The translations under genes and the position numbers were made by a program. From the NCBI GenBank assembly GCA_022769565.1, contig JALEJQ010000027.1, positions 1 through 50,728 of the forward strand: a stretch of DNA of 50,728 nucleotides, read 5' to 3'. This document shows, in pieces, positions 27,397 through 35,306 of the stretch (the stretch's first letter is position 1; each line of letters opens with the position of its first letter). Below the pieces are notes generated by a model. That model did no database searches. It worked only from the letters and a program-made list of their open reading frames with translations, and was not told where the DNA came from. Source of the DNA: Oscillospiraceae bacterium. GTDB taxonomy: Bacteria; Bacillota; Clostridia; Oscillospirales; Ruminococcaceae.

Positions 27397-27450
27397 TATA
27401 CTGTGTATATCTGATATACACAGTATATCACCGCTATACACGCTTGTCAA
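27397..27450 (-). promoter_or_regulatory. Promoter and GntR operator of ABC operon 2
   Basis: On the minus strand TTGACA (27445-27450), a 17-base spacer, and TATACT (27422-27427). A perfect 13-bp dyad, TATACTGTGTATA (27397-27409) and TATACACAGTATA (27415-27427), covers the -10 and start region. It matches the operator at 23873 in outer halves and length (31 versus 32 bp). Confidence 0.85.
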
Positions 27451-27488
27451 TAGCTTTTTAAAATTTTTTATTCAAATATTAAAAATAA

Positions 27489-27517
27489 TTGATTTTCAAA
27501 TACGGCAATGGTATAAT
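27489..27517 (+). promoter_or_regulatory. Promoter of the WYL regulator gene
   Basis: TTGATT at 27489-27494, a 17-base spacer, and TATAAT at 27512-27517, reading away from the GntR promoter. Confidence 0.65.
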
Positions 27518-27550
27518 TATAAAGATAACACGAAAGGAATGGTAAACGTT

Positions 27551-28540
27551 ATGGCGGAAACGTGTAATTCATCCAACAGGCATAATAAGATCTTGTGCCT
27601 TGCAAAGATATTTTATGAAAAAACCGATGAAAACCACCCTGCGACCATTGCACAGCTTATAGAAATGCTGGGGGAGTACGGCGTTACGGCAGAAAGAAAG
27701 GCGCTTTACAAGGATATAAACTGCCTTGTTGATTTCGGAATGGACATTGTTAGCGTAAAAAGCCGTTCCAACAGCTATTATCTCGGCAGCAGAGAGTTTG
27801 AACTGCCTGAGCTTAAGCTTCTTGCGGACGCAGTATGCTCGGCAAAATTCCTTACCGAGAAAAAGTCCAAGCAGCTTCTCAGAAAAATAGAATCCCTCGC
27901 CAGCGTTTATGACGGAAAGCTCATACAGCGGCAGGTATTTGTTGCGGACAGAGTGAAATCCGTTAACGAGCGTATTTACATAAACGTGGACGCTATACAC
28001 CGTGCCATTAACGACGGAAAGCAAATATCATTCCGCTATTTTGATTACGGACTTGACAAAAAGCCTGTTTACCGCAGCGGAGTAAGGATAGCTTCGCCCT
28101 ATGCCCTTACATGGAGCGATGAAAAATATTACCTTATCGCATACTATCTTAAATACCCCGAGACCTTTACCAATTTCAGGGTAGACAGAATGTCGGAAAT
28201 AAAGATACTTGACGATAACGTTATAAAAGCGCCCGAGGAGTTCAATATTTCCGATTATATGAATGCCACCTTTTCAATGTTCAGCGGAGGTTCGGCAGAG
28301 GCTGTCCTTGAATTTGACAACAGCCTTATAAATGCAGTGATAGACCGCTTCGGCAAGGATGCTGCACTGAAGCCGTCGGGAGAGGAACGCTTTGAGGTAA
28401 AAGTGCGCATAAAAGCTGCCGCACCGTTTTTCGGCTGGCTTTTCCAGTTCGGCAGCAAGGCGGAGATAAAATATCCTCCCGAGCTTAAACAGCAGTATGC
28501 CGAGATGCTTAAAGATGTTCTTGATAAAATTGACAGGTGA
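27551..28540 (+). CDS. WYL-domain transcriptional regulator
   Basis: 329 aa. An N-terminal winged helix (HNKILCLAKIFYEKTDE...ATIAQLIEMLGEYGVTAERKALYKDINCL) is followed by a WYL domain (KQISFRYFDYGL...ASPYALTWSDEKYYLIAYY...NFRVDRMSEIKIL) and a C-terminal WCX-like part. WYL domains sense ligands or nucleic acid. AAGGA lies 12 bases before the ATG at 27551; an in-frame ATG at 27539 directly abuts it and is less likely. Divergent from gntR2, so it might regulate the ABC operon or itself; this is not shown. Confidence 0.88.
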   Translation: MAETCNSSNRHNKILCLAKIFYEKTDENHPATIAQLIEMLGEYGVTAERKALYKDINCLVDFGMDIVSVKSRSNSYYLGSREFELPELKLLADAVCSAKFLTEKKSKQLLRKIESLASVYDGKLIQRQVFVADRVKSVNERIYINVDAIHRAINDGKQISFRYFDYGLDKKPVYRSGVRIASPYALTWSDEKYYLIAYYLKYPETFTNFRVDRMSEIKILDDNVIKAPEEFNISDYMNATFSMFSGGSAEAVLEFDNSLINAVIDRFGKDAALKPSGEERFEVKVRIKAAAPFFGWLFQFGSKAEIKYPPELKQQYAEMLKDVLDKIDR

Positions 28541-28573
28541 AAATTTATCTTTCAGACAGACAGCTCCCTGATG

Positions 28574-28601
28574 TTGACAAATTTCGTCACGGTGATATAA
28601 T
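28574..28601 (+). promoter_or_regulatory. Promoter of yqeY
   Basis: TTGACA at 28574-28579, a 16-base spacer and TATAAT at 28596-28601, about 36 bases before the yqeY ATG. Confidence 0.7.
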
Positions 28602-28637
28602 AAAGATAGTTTAAATTTTTTACGGAGGTACATTAAA

Positions 28638-29078
28638 ATGAGTTTTACTGAATTGCAGACAGCTCTGAAAGAAGCTATGAAAGCAAGAGATACACAGCGC
28701 AAGGAGGCGGTTCAGACCCTTATTGCCGCAGTTAAAAAGGTTGCCATAGATTCCGGCGAAAGAGACAATATTACCGATGAACTGGTTGACAGCGTTATAC
28801 TTAAAGAGCTGAAAATTGCACAGGAGCAGGTTGATACCTGTCCTGCCGAGGCAGCCGAGCAGCTTGCGGAATATAAGAACAAGCTGGAGATAATTCGTTC
28901 CTTTGCTCCGAAACAGATGACGGAAGAGGAGCTTCGCCCTTATATTTCAGAAAAGTTCGGCGAGCTTATCGCTTCGGGAAACAAGGGTGCATATATGAAA
29001 ACAATTATGGCAGACCTCAAGGGCAAGGCAGACGGAAAGCTGATAAACAAAGTTATTTCGGAAATAGCTTCAAAGTAA
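28638..29078 (+). CDS. yqeY: GatB/YqeY domain protein
   Basis: 146 aa, the usual length for stand-alone YqeY proteins, whose domain is shared with the C-terminal tail of GatB. MKARDTQRKEAVQTLIAAVKKVAIDSG at the start, ILKELKIAQEQVDTCP in the middle, and KGAYMKTIMADLKGKADGKLINKVISEI at the end are the family's conserved stretches. It may bind tRNA or assist amidation, but the role is not established. GGAGGT precedes the ATG. Confidence 0.93.
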   Translation: MSFTELQTALKEAMKARDTQRKEAVQTLIAAVKKVAIDSGERDNITDELVDSVILKELKIAQEQVDTCPAEAAEQLAEYKNKLEIIRSFAPKQMTEEELRPYISEKFGELIASGNKGAYMKTIMADLKGKADGKLINKVISEIASK

Positions 29079-29091
29079 AGGAGAGGTCTGT

Positions 29092-29505
29092 ATGGAAAGC
29101 AGGATCCGGTCTGCAATAGAACGTCATAACAAAGGCTACAACTGCGCTCAGGCAGTAGCCTGTACTTACTGCGATCTTTTCGGCATAGACGAGACAGAAA
29201 TGTTTAAAATGACAGAAGGCTTCGGTCTGGGCATAGGCAGTACCATGGGCACCTGCGGAGCAATTTCGGGAGCGGCTGTTCTGGCAGGACTTGCTTCAAG
29301 CAGCGGAAATCTTGAAAAGCCCAATTCCAAAGCGGAGACTTATAAGCTGTCAAAGGAGATAATCACTTCCTTTATTGAAAAAAACGGCTCCTCGGTATGC
29401 CGTGAATTAAAGGGCATCGACACGGGCAACGTCCTCAGAAGCTGTACAGGCTGTATAGAGGACGCAGCAGCTCTTGTTGAAAAAATCCTTTTTTCAGACA
29501 AATAA
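29092..29505 (+). CDS. C_GCAxxG_C_C family protein
   Basis: 137 aa. The family signature is clear: YNCAQAVACTYCDLFG at residues 15-30, then GFGLGIGSTMGTCGAISGAAVLAGL near 43-67, then CRELKG and LRSCTGCIEDAAALVEKIL at the C-terminus. The conserved Cys residues suggest a redox or metal/cofactor role, seen mainly in anaerobes; the actual function is unknown. It starts 13 bases after yqeY with GGAGAGG, so the two are co-transcribed. Confidence 0.9.
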   Translation: MESRIRSAIERHNKGYNCAQAVACTYCDLFGIDETEMFKMTEGFGLGIGSTMGTCGAISGAAVLAGLASSSGNLEKPNSKAETYKLSKEIITSFIEKNGSSVCRELKGIDTGNVLRSCTGCIEDAAALVEKILFSDK

Positions 29506-29569
29506 TGCGCATAAGCTGACCTGTTCTGTTAATAATAATCTAAAAAACACAAGAAAGGATTAATTATTA

Positions 29570-30553
29570 ATGGAACAGGTCGCATTTTTTGATACAAAGC
29601 CTTACGACAAGGAATGGTTCGTTAAACTCAATCCCGGTTTTAAATTCAAATTTCACGAGCATAAGCTTACCGCCGACAGCGCAGGACTTGCGGCAGGCTG
29701 TAAGGCTGTCGTTGCTTTTGTAAACGATACTCTTGACAGGGAAACGATAGACAGGTTGTGCGAGATCGGCGTAAAGCTGATCGCCATGCGCTGCTCAGGC
29801 TATAACAACGTTGACATTAAATACGCAAAGGGAAGGATAGACATTGTGAGAGTTCCCACTTACTCTCCCTATGCCGTTGCGGAACACGCCATGGCTCTGC
29901 TCCTTACCCTTAACCGTAAAATTCACAAGGCATCGAACCGTACAAGGGACTTTAATTTCAGCCTTAACGGTCTGACAGGCTTCGATCTGCACGGAAAAAC
30001 TGCCGGAATAATCGGTACGGGACAGATAGGCTGCATTTTTATGAATATATGCAAGGGCTTTGGCATGGAAACCGTTGCCTACGACCCCTATCCGAAGGAA
30101 AATTCGGGAATAAACTATGTTCCACTTGACGAGTTATTTGCACGGAGCGACATTATTTCCCTTCATTGTCCGCTTACCTCCGATACGAGGTATATTATAA
30201 ACGAAAAAAGCATAAAAAAGATGAAGGGCGGAGTTTATATCATCAATACCTCCAGAGGTCAGCTTATTGACAGCGACGCTCTTGTGCGTTTTCTTAAAGA
30301 ACGGAAGATAGGCGGAGCAGGTCTTGACGTTTATGAGGAGGAAACAGCGTTTTTCTTTGAGGATTATTCAAGCACGGTAATTGACGACGATGTTCTGTCT
30401 ATACTTGTTTCCATGCCTAACGTGCTTATGACCTCACATCAGGCGTTCCTTACCGAAGAAGCGCTGCAAAAAATAGCCGAGGTAACGATATTTAACCTTA
30501 AACAGTTTTTTAACGGAGAAGAACTTACAAATAAAGTGGAGTATTCCAAATAA
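29570..30553 (+). CDS. ldhA: D-2-hydroxyacid dehydrogenase, D-lactate dehydrogenase type
   Basis: 327 aa NAD-dependent dehydrogenase, probably reducing pyruvate to D-lactate during fermentation. YSPYAVAEHAMALLLTLNRK near 95, GIIGTGQIG near 146 (Rossmann loop), HCPLTSDTRYIIN, INTSRGQLID near 230 (catalytic Arg), GLDVYEEE near 255 (Glu) and MTSHQAFLT near 296 (catalytic His) are intact. Length and motifs fit LdhA; a hydroxyisocaproate-type substrate cannot be excluded. AAAGGA precedes the ATG. Confidence 0.9.
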   Translation: MEQVAFFDTKPYDKEWFVKLNPGFKFKFHEHKLTADSAGLAAGCKAVVAFVNDTLDRETIDRLCEIGVKLIAMRCSGYNNVDIKYAKGRIDIVRVPTYSPYAVAEHAMALLLTLNRKIHKASNRTRDFNFSLNGLTGFDLHGKTAGIIGTGQIGCIFMNICKGFGMETVAYDPYPKENSGINYVPLDELFARSDIISLHCPLTSDTRYIINEKSIKKMKGGVYIINTSRGQLIDSDALVRFLKERKIGGAGLDVYEEETAFFFEDYSSTVIDDDVLSILVSMPNVLMTSHQAFLTEEALQKIAEVTIFNLKQFFNGEELTNKVEYSK

Positions 30554-30558
30554 AGCAG

Positions 30559-30584
30559 AGGGCGTGCGAAATATCGTGCGCCCT
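30559..30584. terminator. Terminator between ldhA and spoIVB (convergent)
   Basis: AGGGCG (30559-30564) pairs with CGCCCT (30579-30584) with an inner CGA/TCG helix. The T-rich tail is weak (GTGTTATTT on plus). Confidence 0.6.
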
Positions 30585-30592
30585 GTGTTATT

Positions 30593-31801
30593 TCACCCTG
30601 CAAGCTGCATAGGTTCCATTCTGCTGTACATTGTGTCGGCAAAAATAGCGTAGCCTTTTGTGGGATTGTTTATAAAAACGTGGGTGACCGCTCCCACCAG
30701 CTTGCCGTTCTGGATTATGGGACTTCCGCTCATTCCCTGAACGATTCCGCCTGTTTCTCTGAGAAGCTCCTCGTCCGTTACTCTTATTATCATATTGCGG
30801 TTTTCGTCCAAATCGGCAAGGTCTATCTTTTCTATGCAGATCTCGTATTTTTTCGGCGTAGTTCCGCTGACGGTGGTGAAAATATATGCCTTGCCCGTTT
30901 CTATTTCCTGTTTCACTCCGAGGGGGATAGCCTGATTTGTGGCATTGAAGCCGTCAAGCTCACCGTAAAGACCGCATTCTGTATTTTGGGTAAGGCTGCC
31001 CATAGAAAAAGCCGAAATAAAGCCGCCCATAAGCTCGCCGGGAACTCCGGGTTTTCCCTTTTTTACGCCGTTTATCGCAACCTTTACAACTTCTCCCGAG
31101 GACAGGGGAAGAAGCTCGCCTGTGTCAACGTCGCAGACGGGGTGTCCAAGTCCTGCAAAACAGTTTGTATCCGGGTCATAAAAGGTCATGGTGCCAATTC
31201 CTGCGGAACTGTCCCGTACCCATAGTCCTGCACGGTACTTTCCGTCAGCGCTGCATTTGCAGGGGTAAAGCGTTGCGGTAAAATCTTTGCTGTCTCTTAT
31301 CATTTCAAGGGTAAGGGCGGTGCCTCTGCTTGAAGAAATTATACGTTCAACATCGGAGTTTGAGGCAACTGCCGCTCCGTTTATGCTTTTTATTATGTCT
31401 CCCGGCTTTATTCCGCAGTCGCCTGCAGGGGATCTGAAACCGCTTTCAGTCTCAAAGCTGCTTACTTCCACAACGATCACTCCGTCCGTAAGCAGCTTTA
31501 TGCCGAAGGGTTCGCCGCAGGGAACCACCACAGGCGATTCTATGCGGCGAAGTTCAACTGTTTTTATAGGTATTATCCCAAGAAGCTTCAGTTCCGCTCT
31601 GTCGCTTTCTTCGTTAAATGATGTTTCGCCGGCAGAAGCGCTGCAGGGAGCTGCTCCCACAAGCCCTGACAGATTCAGATCGTTTCCTCCTGTAACATAA
31701 TAGCTGTTGGGAAGATATTGATTAAGGTATATGACCGAGGCAAGCAAAGATACTATTATAAGATCTATTACGGCAGCCGCAGTTCTTATATATTTCCGCA
31801 T
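30593..31801 (-). CDS. spoIVB: SpoIVB-type sporulation signalling peptidase (S55)
   Basis: 402 aa serine peptidase that is secreted from the forespore and triggers sigma-K activation in sporulating Firmicutes. An N-terminal membrane anchor (about 8-28) is followed by a PDZ domain (GIKPGDIIKSINGAAVASNSDVE, about 140-165) and the S55 domain. The catalytic His lies in FAGLGHPVCDVDTGE, the Ser in GIVQGMSGSPI near 364, with an Asp in the preceding IIRVTDEELL. All look intact. GGAAGG precedes the ATG. It is separate from other spo genes here. It implies a spore former, or a descendant of one. Confidence 0.92.
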   Translation of the reverse strand: MRKYIRTAAAVIDLIIVSLLASVIYLNQYLPNSYYVTGGNDLNLSGLVGAAPCSASAGETSFNEESDRAELKLLGIIPIKTVELRRIESPVVVPCGEPFGIKLLTDGVIVVEVSSFETESGFRSPAGDCGIKPGDIIKSINGAAVASNSDVERIISSSRGTALTLEMIRDSKDFTATLYPCKCSADGKYRAGLWVRDSSAGIGTMTFYDPDTNCFAGLGHPVCDVDTGELLPLSSGEVVKVAINGVKKGKPGVPGELMGGFISAFSMGSLTQNTECGLYGELDGFNATNQAIPLGVKQEIETGKAYIFTTVSGTTPKKYEICIEKIDLADLDENRNMIIRVTDEELLRETGGIVQGMSGSPIIQNGKLVGAVTHVFINNPTKGYAIFADTMYSRMEPMQLAG

Positions 31802-32054
31802 TTTTTGACCATTCCTTCCTTTTTTCGGGTGCGTCCGCCGAAACGTCCGCTGTTCGTTATTACTATAAACACTTTGAACGATTTTATCAGTTCCTTATAT
31901 TCGTTATTTTATATCCATAGCGCCGAAAATAATGTCAATACCGCTAAACCTGCCATTTACCGGTTGCTGCATAGAAAAATAACAAAAACTTACGGAAATA
32001 AAAATAGCAGTTACCGTATAAAGCCAAGTGCCTTTCCTTAATTTTACAGTGATA
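31802..32054. other. Gap upstream of spoIVB with no gene
   Basis: This AT-rich stretch holds the spoIVB upstream region. On the minus strand TTGACA (rc of 31935-31940) is followed by TATAAA at 19-base spacing, a poor sigma-A fit; sporulation sigma-F/G sites were looked for and none was convincing. A plus-strand frame at 31718-32041 overlaps the spoIVB start, lacks a ribosome site and is not supported. Confidence 0.4.
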
Positions 32055-32271
32055 ATAATAATAACCATTTAACCTATGGATAAAATACGGCGGCTATAAT
32101 ATGCCCACTCTGCGTCAAACTCCCTTGACAGGCGTGATCTCCCCCTGTGAGGGGAGGTGTCACGAAGTGACAGAGGGGCTGACCGACAGACCAGCCTGCC
32201 TGCGGTTGTTTTCCTTGATTGTACGTATTCTATCCACCGTCTTTATCCATAGAACAAATGGTTATTAGTAT
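32055..32271 (+). repeat. Palindromic repeat, copy 4 (217 bp, with internal insertion)
   Basis: Arms at 32055-32084 and 32242-32271: tip ATAATAAT opposite ATACTAAT (one base changed), variable block AACCATTT as in copy 3, AAC/AAC mismatch, inner helix CTATGGATAAA. Compared with copy 3 it has a net 56 extra bases in the core (about 32135-32192). The right end is 94 bases from the GH105 start, so it probably lies in that mRNA's leader. Confidence 0.85.
32135..32192 (+). repeat. Nested hairpin insertion inside repeat copy 4
   Basis: The extra segment relative to copy 3 contains two hairpins, CTCCCC/GGGGAG (32139-32156) and TGTCAC/GTGACA around GAA (32158-32172). It resembles short GC-rich dispersed repeats that I recall from gut Clostridia; that likeness is from memory. 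Confidence 0.6.
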
Positions 32272-32310
32272 AAGTAAGCAACTTCATTTCATCCTTCTTT
32301 TTTACCGGTT

Positions 32311-32343
32311 TTCCTCCCCTCGTTCAATGGGCAGGGGGAGGAA
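32311..32343 (+). other. Hairpin just upstream of the GH105 start
   Basis: TTCCTCCCC (32311-32319) pairs perfectly with GGGGAGGAA (32335-32343). The right arm contains a strong Shine-Dalgarno-like GGAGGA next to an in-frame ATG at 32345. Pairing would hide that site and leave the AAGGAG/ATG pair at 32354-32368 free. Confidence 0.6.
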
Positions 32344-32365
32344 GATGCCGGATAAGGAGCATAAT

Positions 32366-33460
32366 ATGTCAGAAATAAAATATATCAACGATTTCCTCGA
32401 CAACTATCATCACTACAAGGATTATTGGAACTATGAGGACGGCTGTGTGCTTATGGGCTGTCAGCAGCTTTATTTTGCAACAGGCGAACAAAAATATCTG
32501 AATTTTATTCTTGATTACCTTGACCCTCTTATTGAAGAGGACGGAACTATAACGAATTTTGAATTCGGAAAGCATAATATTGACGGATTTAATGCAGGAA
32601 AGGTCCTGTTTCTTGCATATGATGAGACTAAAAACGAAAAATACAGAAAGGCACTGGACTTTCTGGCAGGACAGCTAAGGGAGCAGCCCCGTACAAACGA
32701 GGGCAATTTCTTCCATAAGGCTATTTATCCGTATCAGGTCTGGCTGGACGGGCTCTATATGGCTCAGCCGTTTTATATGGAATATGAGACCCGATACAAT
32801 AAAAAAGAAAATTACAATGACATTCTGGCTCAGTTCAGAAATGTCAGAAAATATATGTATGATCCTCAAAAAAAGCTGTATTATCACGGCTATGACGAGG
32901 CTAAGGTGCAGCCTTGGGCAAATAAGGAGACGGGACTTTCACCGAACTTCTGGCTTCGCTCCATGGGCTGGTATCTTATGGCGCTTATTGACGTTATAGA
33001 CAATATGTCCGAGGAGATATATGAGCAGTACCGTGAATACGGCGATCTTTTCAGGGAAGCGATAGATGGTATTTTACAGTATCGGGATAAAAAGACAGGT
33101 CTTTTCTATCAGGTCATTGACCATGCCGGAACAGAGGGAAATTATACCGAGACCTCCGGCTCCGCAATGGTTGCATACGCAGTAATGAAGGGTGCCCGTC
33201 TTGAGGTTATAAGCCGTGAGAAATATGCAGGCATCGGCATGGATATTTTTAATGGCTTGGTAAGGGAAAAGCTTGTTCCCAAGGGAGACGGCTTTGAACT
33301 GAAGGACATATGCTGGGTGGCAGGGCTCGGTCCCGGAGAAAAGCGTGACGGAAGCGTTGAATACTATCTTTCGGAAAAAATAGTGTCCGATGATTCCAAA
33401 GGGGTAGGACCGTTTATGATGGCATACGCCCAGAAGCTTATGCTTGAAAAATGTTTATAA
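32366..33460 (+). CDS. GH105 unsaturated rhamnogalacturonyl hydrolase, cytoplasmic
   Basis: 364 aa from the ATG at 32366, which has AAGGAG 6 bases upstream. No signal peptide, so it acts on imported oligosaccharides made by pectate or rhamnogalacturonan lyases. The (alpha/alpha)6-barrel family (YteR/YesR) shows in YPYQVWLDGLYMAQPFY with the catalytic Asp near residue 119, ETGLSPNFWLRSMGWYLMALID, YTETSGSAMVAYAVMKG and GVGPFMMAYAQ. It heads a locus with two sugar permeases and a GH28. Palindromic repeat copy 4 lies upstream. Confidence 0.92.
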   Translation: MSEIKYINDFLDNYHHYKDYWNYEDGCVLMGCQQLYFATGEQKYLNFILDYLDPLIEEDGTITNFEFGKHNIDGFNAGKVLFLAYDETKNEKYRKALDFLAGQLREQPRTNEGNFFHKAIYPYQVWLDGLYMAQPFYMEYETRYNKKENYNDILAQFRNVRKYMYDPQKKLYYHGYDEAKVQPWANKETGLSPNFWLRSMGWYLMALIDVIDNMSEEIYEQYREYGDLFREAIDGILQYRDKKTGLFYQVIDHAGTEGNYTETSGSAMVAYAVMKGARLEVISREKYAGIGMDIFNGLVREKLVPKGDGFELKDICWVAGLGPGEKRDGSVEYYLSEKIVSDDSKGVGPFMMAYAQKLMLEKCL

Positions 33461-33475
33461 TTCAGGGAGGGCATT

Positions 33476-34387
33476 ATGAAAGAAAATACAGCAAAAAAAC
33501 CTGTTAGCTTTAAGGTTTTCTGCAAAAGAAACTTTGGCTTCGTGTTCATTATTGTGTGGTTGGTGGGATTTCTGATATTCAGACTGTACCCGTTCGCTTC
33601 CTCGTTTGTGTACAGCTTTTCCGATTTTCATCTTTTCAACGGCATAAAAAAATGGGGACTTATGAATTATCAGGAGATATTTACCGATAAGAAAATAATG
33701 AGTTCTCTCGGCATTACATTCTCCTATGCGTTTATTACGGTGCCTCTTAAACTTGTTTTTGCACTTTTTATCGCATACATACTTAACTACAAGATCAAGG
33801 GCGTTAATCTTTTCAGAACAGCATACTATATCCCGTCCATTCTGGGCGGCTCGGTAGCTATCGCCGTTCTTTGGAAAGCATTGTTCCGCGATGAGGGCCT
33901 TATCAACGCTATCATCAGAGCCTTCGGCGGCGATGGTGTAAACTGGCTTGCAGACCCAAAATATGCGCTGTTTATCATCTCCCTGTTAAGAGTATGGCAG
34001 TTCGGTTCGGCAATGGTGCTCTTCCTTGCGGCACTAAAGGGCGTTCCTCAGGATCTTTACGAGGCTGCAACCATTGACGGCGCAAGCAAGACAAGACAGT
34101 TCTTCAGCATTACAGTCCCCCTTATCACTCCCGTTGTTTTCTACAACCTCGTTACACAGCTTTGTCAGGCGTTCCAGGAATTCAACGGTCCGTACATCAT
34201 CACCCAGGGCGGTCCGAGAGGCGCAACAACGCTCTTCTCGCTCCTCATTTACAACAGAGCCTTCAAGATGAACGAAATGGGTATGGCAAGCGCAATGGCG
34301 TGGGTACTGTTCGTTATCGTAATGGTACTGAGCCTTATCGCATTCGTCAGCCAGAAGTTCTGGGTTTACTATGGTGATGAAAAGTAA
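33476..34387 (+). CDS. Sugar ABC transporter permease, UgpA/LplB type
   Basis: 303 aa, six membrane segments. An N-terminal cytosolic basic stretch precedes FVFIIVWLVGFLIFRLYPFASSFVYSFSDF. The EAA loop that contacts the ATPase is clear: LYEAATIDGASKTRQFFSITVPLITPV near residues 197-223. It is followed 11 bases later by the second permease. It most likely imports pectin-derived oligosaccharides. Neither a binding protein nor an ATPase is in the window, so a shared MsmX-like ATPase is likely (inference from known CUT1 systems). Confidence 0.93.
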   Translation: MKENTAKKPVSFKVFCKRNFGFVFIIVWLVGFLIFRLYPFASSFVYSFSDFHLFNGIKKWGLMNYQEIFTDKKIMSSLGITFSYAFITVPLKLVFALFIAYILNYKIKGVNLFRTAYYIPSILGGSVAIAVLWKALFRDEGLINAIIRAFGGDGVNWLADPKYALFIISLLRVWQFGSAMVLFLAALKGVPQDLYEAATIDGASKTRQFFSITVPLITPVVFYNLVTQLCQAFQEFNGPYIITQGGPRGATTLFSLLIYNRAFKMNEMGMASAMAWVLFVIVMVLSLIAFVSQKFWVYYGDEK

Positions 34388-34398
34388 GGAGGCAAATT

Positions 34399-35256
34399 AT
34401 GAATTATACGCAAAGGCAAAAGGTCGGAACCGTTATCAAGTATGTTATACTTATACTTGTCGGCTTCGTTATGATATATCCTCTCATATGGATGGTCGGT
34501 GCAACGTTTAAGACAAACAATGAGATATTCAGCAATCTTACTCCGTTCACCGCACACCCTACCCTTGACGGCTATAAAAATGCCATGAACGACTACGGCG
34601 GACAGATCAACCTTTTCAAGTCAATGGTCAACACATACAGCTACGTTCTGCCCAAGGTATTGTTCACCGTTATTTCCTGTACCATTACTGCATACGGCTT
34701 CGGAAGATTCAACTTTGTCGGAAGAAATGTACTGTTCTCCGTTCTGATGGCAACGCTGTTCCTGCCGCAGGTAGTTATGAACGTACCTCAGTTTATCCTT
34801 TACAACAATTTCGGCTGGGTAGATTCCCCCATATATCTCCCTCTGATAATCCCGTCACTGTTTGCATTTGATACATACTTTGTATTTATGCTTATCCAGT
34901 TCCTGAGAGGTATCCCCAGAGAGCTGGACGAGGCTGCTACCATCGACGGCTGTAACGCATTCCAGACCCTTACAATGGTAATTTGTCCTATGCTCAAGCC
35001 GGCTATCGTAAGCTGTGCGCTGTTCCAGTTCATGTGGTCGTCCAACGACTATATGGGACCGCTGCTTTACGTTAAGGACCCCACCCGTTACCCCGCAACA
35101 ATTTTCGTTAAGCTTTCCATGGATGCCGACACAGGCTTCGACTGGAACCGTGTTCTTGCAGTATCGCTTATCTCGATAATTCCTTCTCTCGTAGTTTTCT
35201 TCTGCGCACAGGATCAGTTTATCGACGGTATTTCCGCAGGAAGCGTAAAGGGTTAA
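34399..35256 (+). CDS. Sugar ABC transporter permease, MalG/YesQ type
   Basis: 285 aa, six membrane segments. MIYPLIWMVGATFKTNNEIF near residue 22 is typical of the MalG group. The EAA loop reads LDEAATIDGCNAFQTLTMVICPMLKPA near 175-201. The C-terminal FCAQDQFIDGISAGSVKG is the usual 'Q..F..G...GAVKG' end of this family. Pairs with the preceding permease. GGAGG precedes the ATG. Confidence 0.94.
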   Translation: MNYTQRQKVGTVIKYVILILVGFVMIYPLIWMVGATFKTNNEIFSNLTPFTAHPTLDGYKNAMNDYGGQINLFKSMVNTYSYVLPKVLFTVISCTITAYGFGRFNFVGRNVLFSVLMATLFLPQVVMNVPQFILYNNFGWVDSPIYLPLIIPSLFAFDTYFVFMLIQFLRGIPRELDEAATIDGCNAFQTLTMVICPMLKPAIVSCALFQFMWSSNDYMGPLLYVKDPTRYPATIFVKLSMDADTGFDWNRVLAVSLISIIPSLVVFFCAQDQFIDGISAGSVKG

Positions 35257-35264
35257 AATCATAT

Positions 35265-35292
35265 AAGGCAGGGCGTTTCGGCGTTCTGCCTT
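35265..35292 (+). terminator. Probable terminator after the permease pair
   Basis: AAGGCAG (35265-35271) pairs with CTGCCTT (35286-35292), extended by GGCG with GCGTT. The tail is TTTGTGTCGTT, so termination may be partial. Confidence 0.6.
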
Positions 35293-35306
35293 TGTGTCGT
35301 TATATA

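Noticed and set aside
31718-32041. Plus-strand frame of 107 aa upstream of the pectin locus
   Set aside because: Overlaps the start of spoIVB, has no ribosome site and a composition typical of non-coding DNA.
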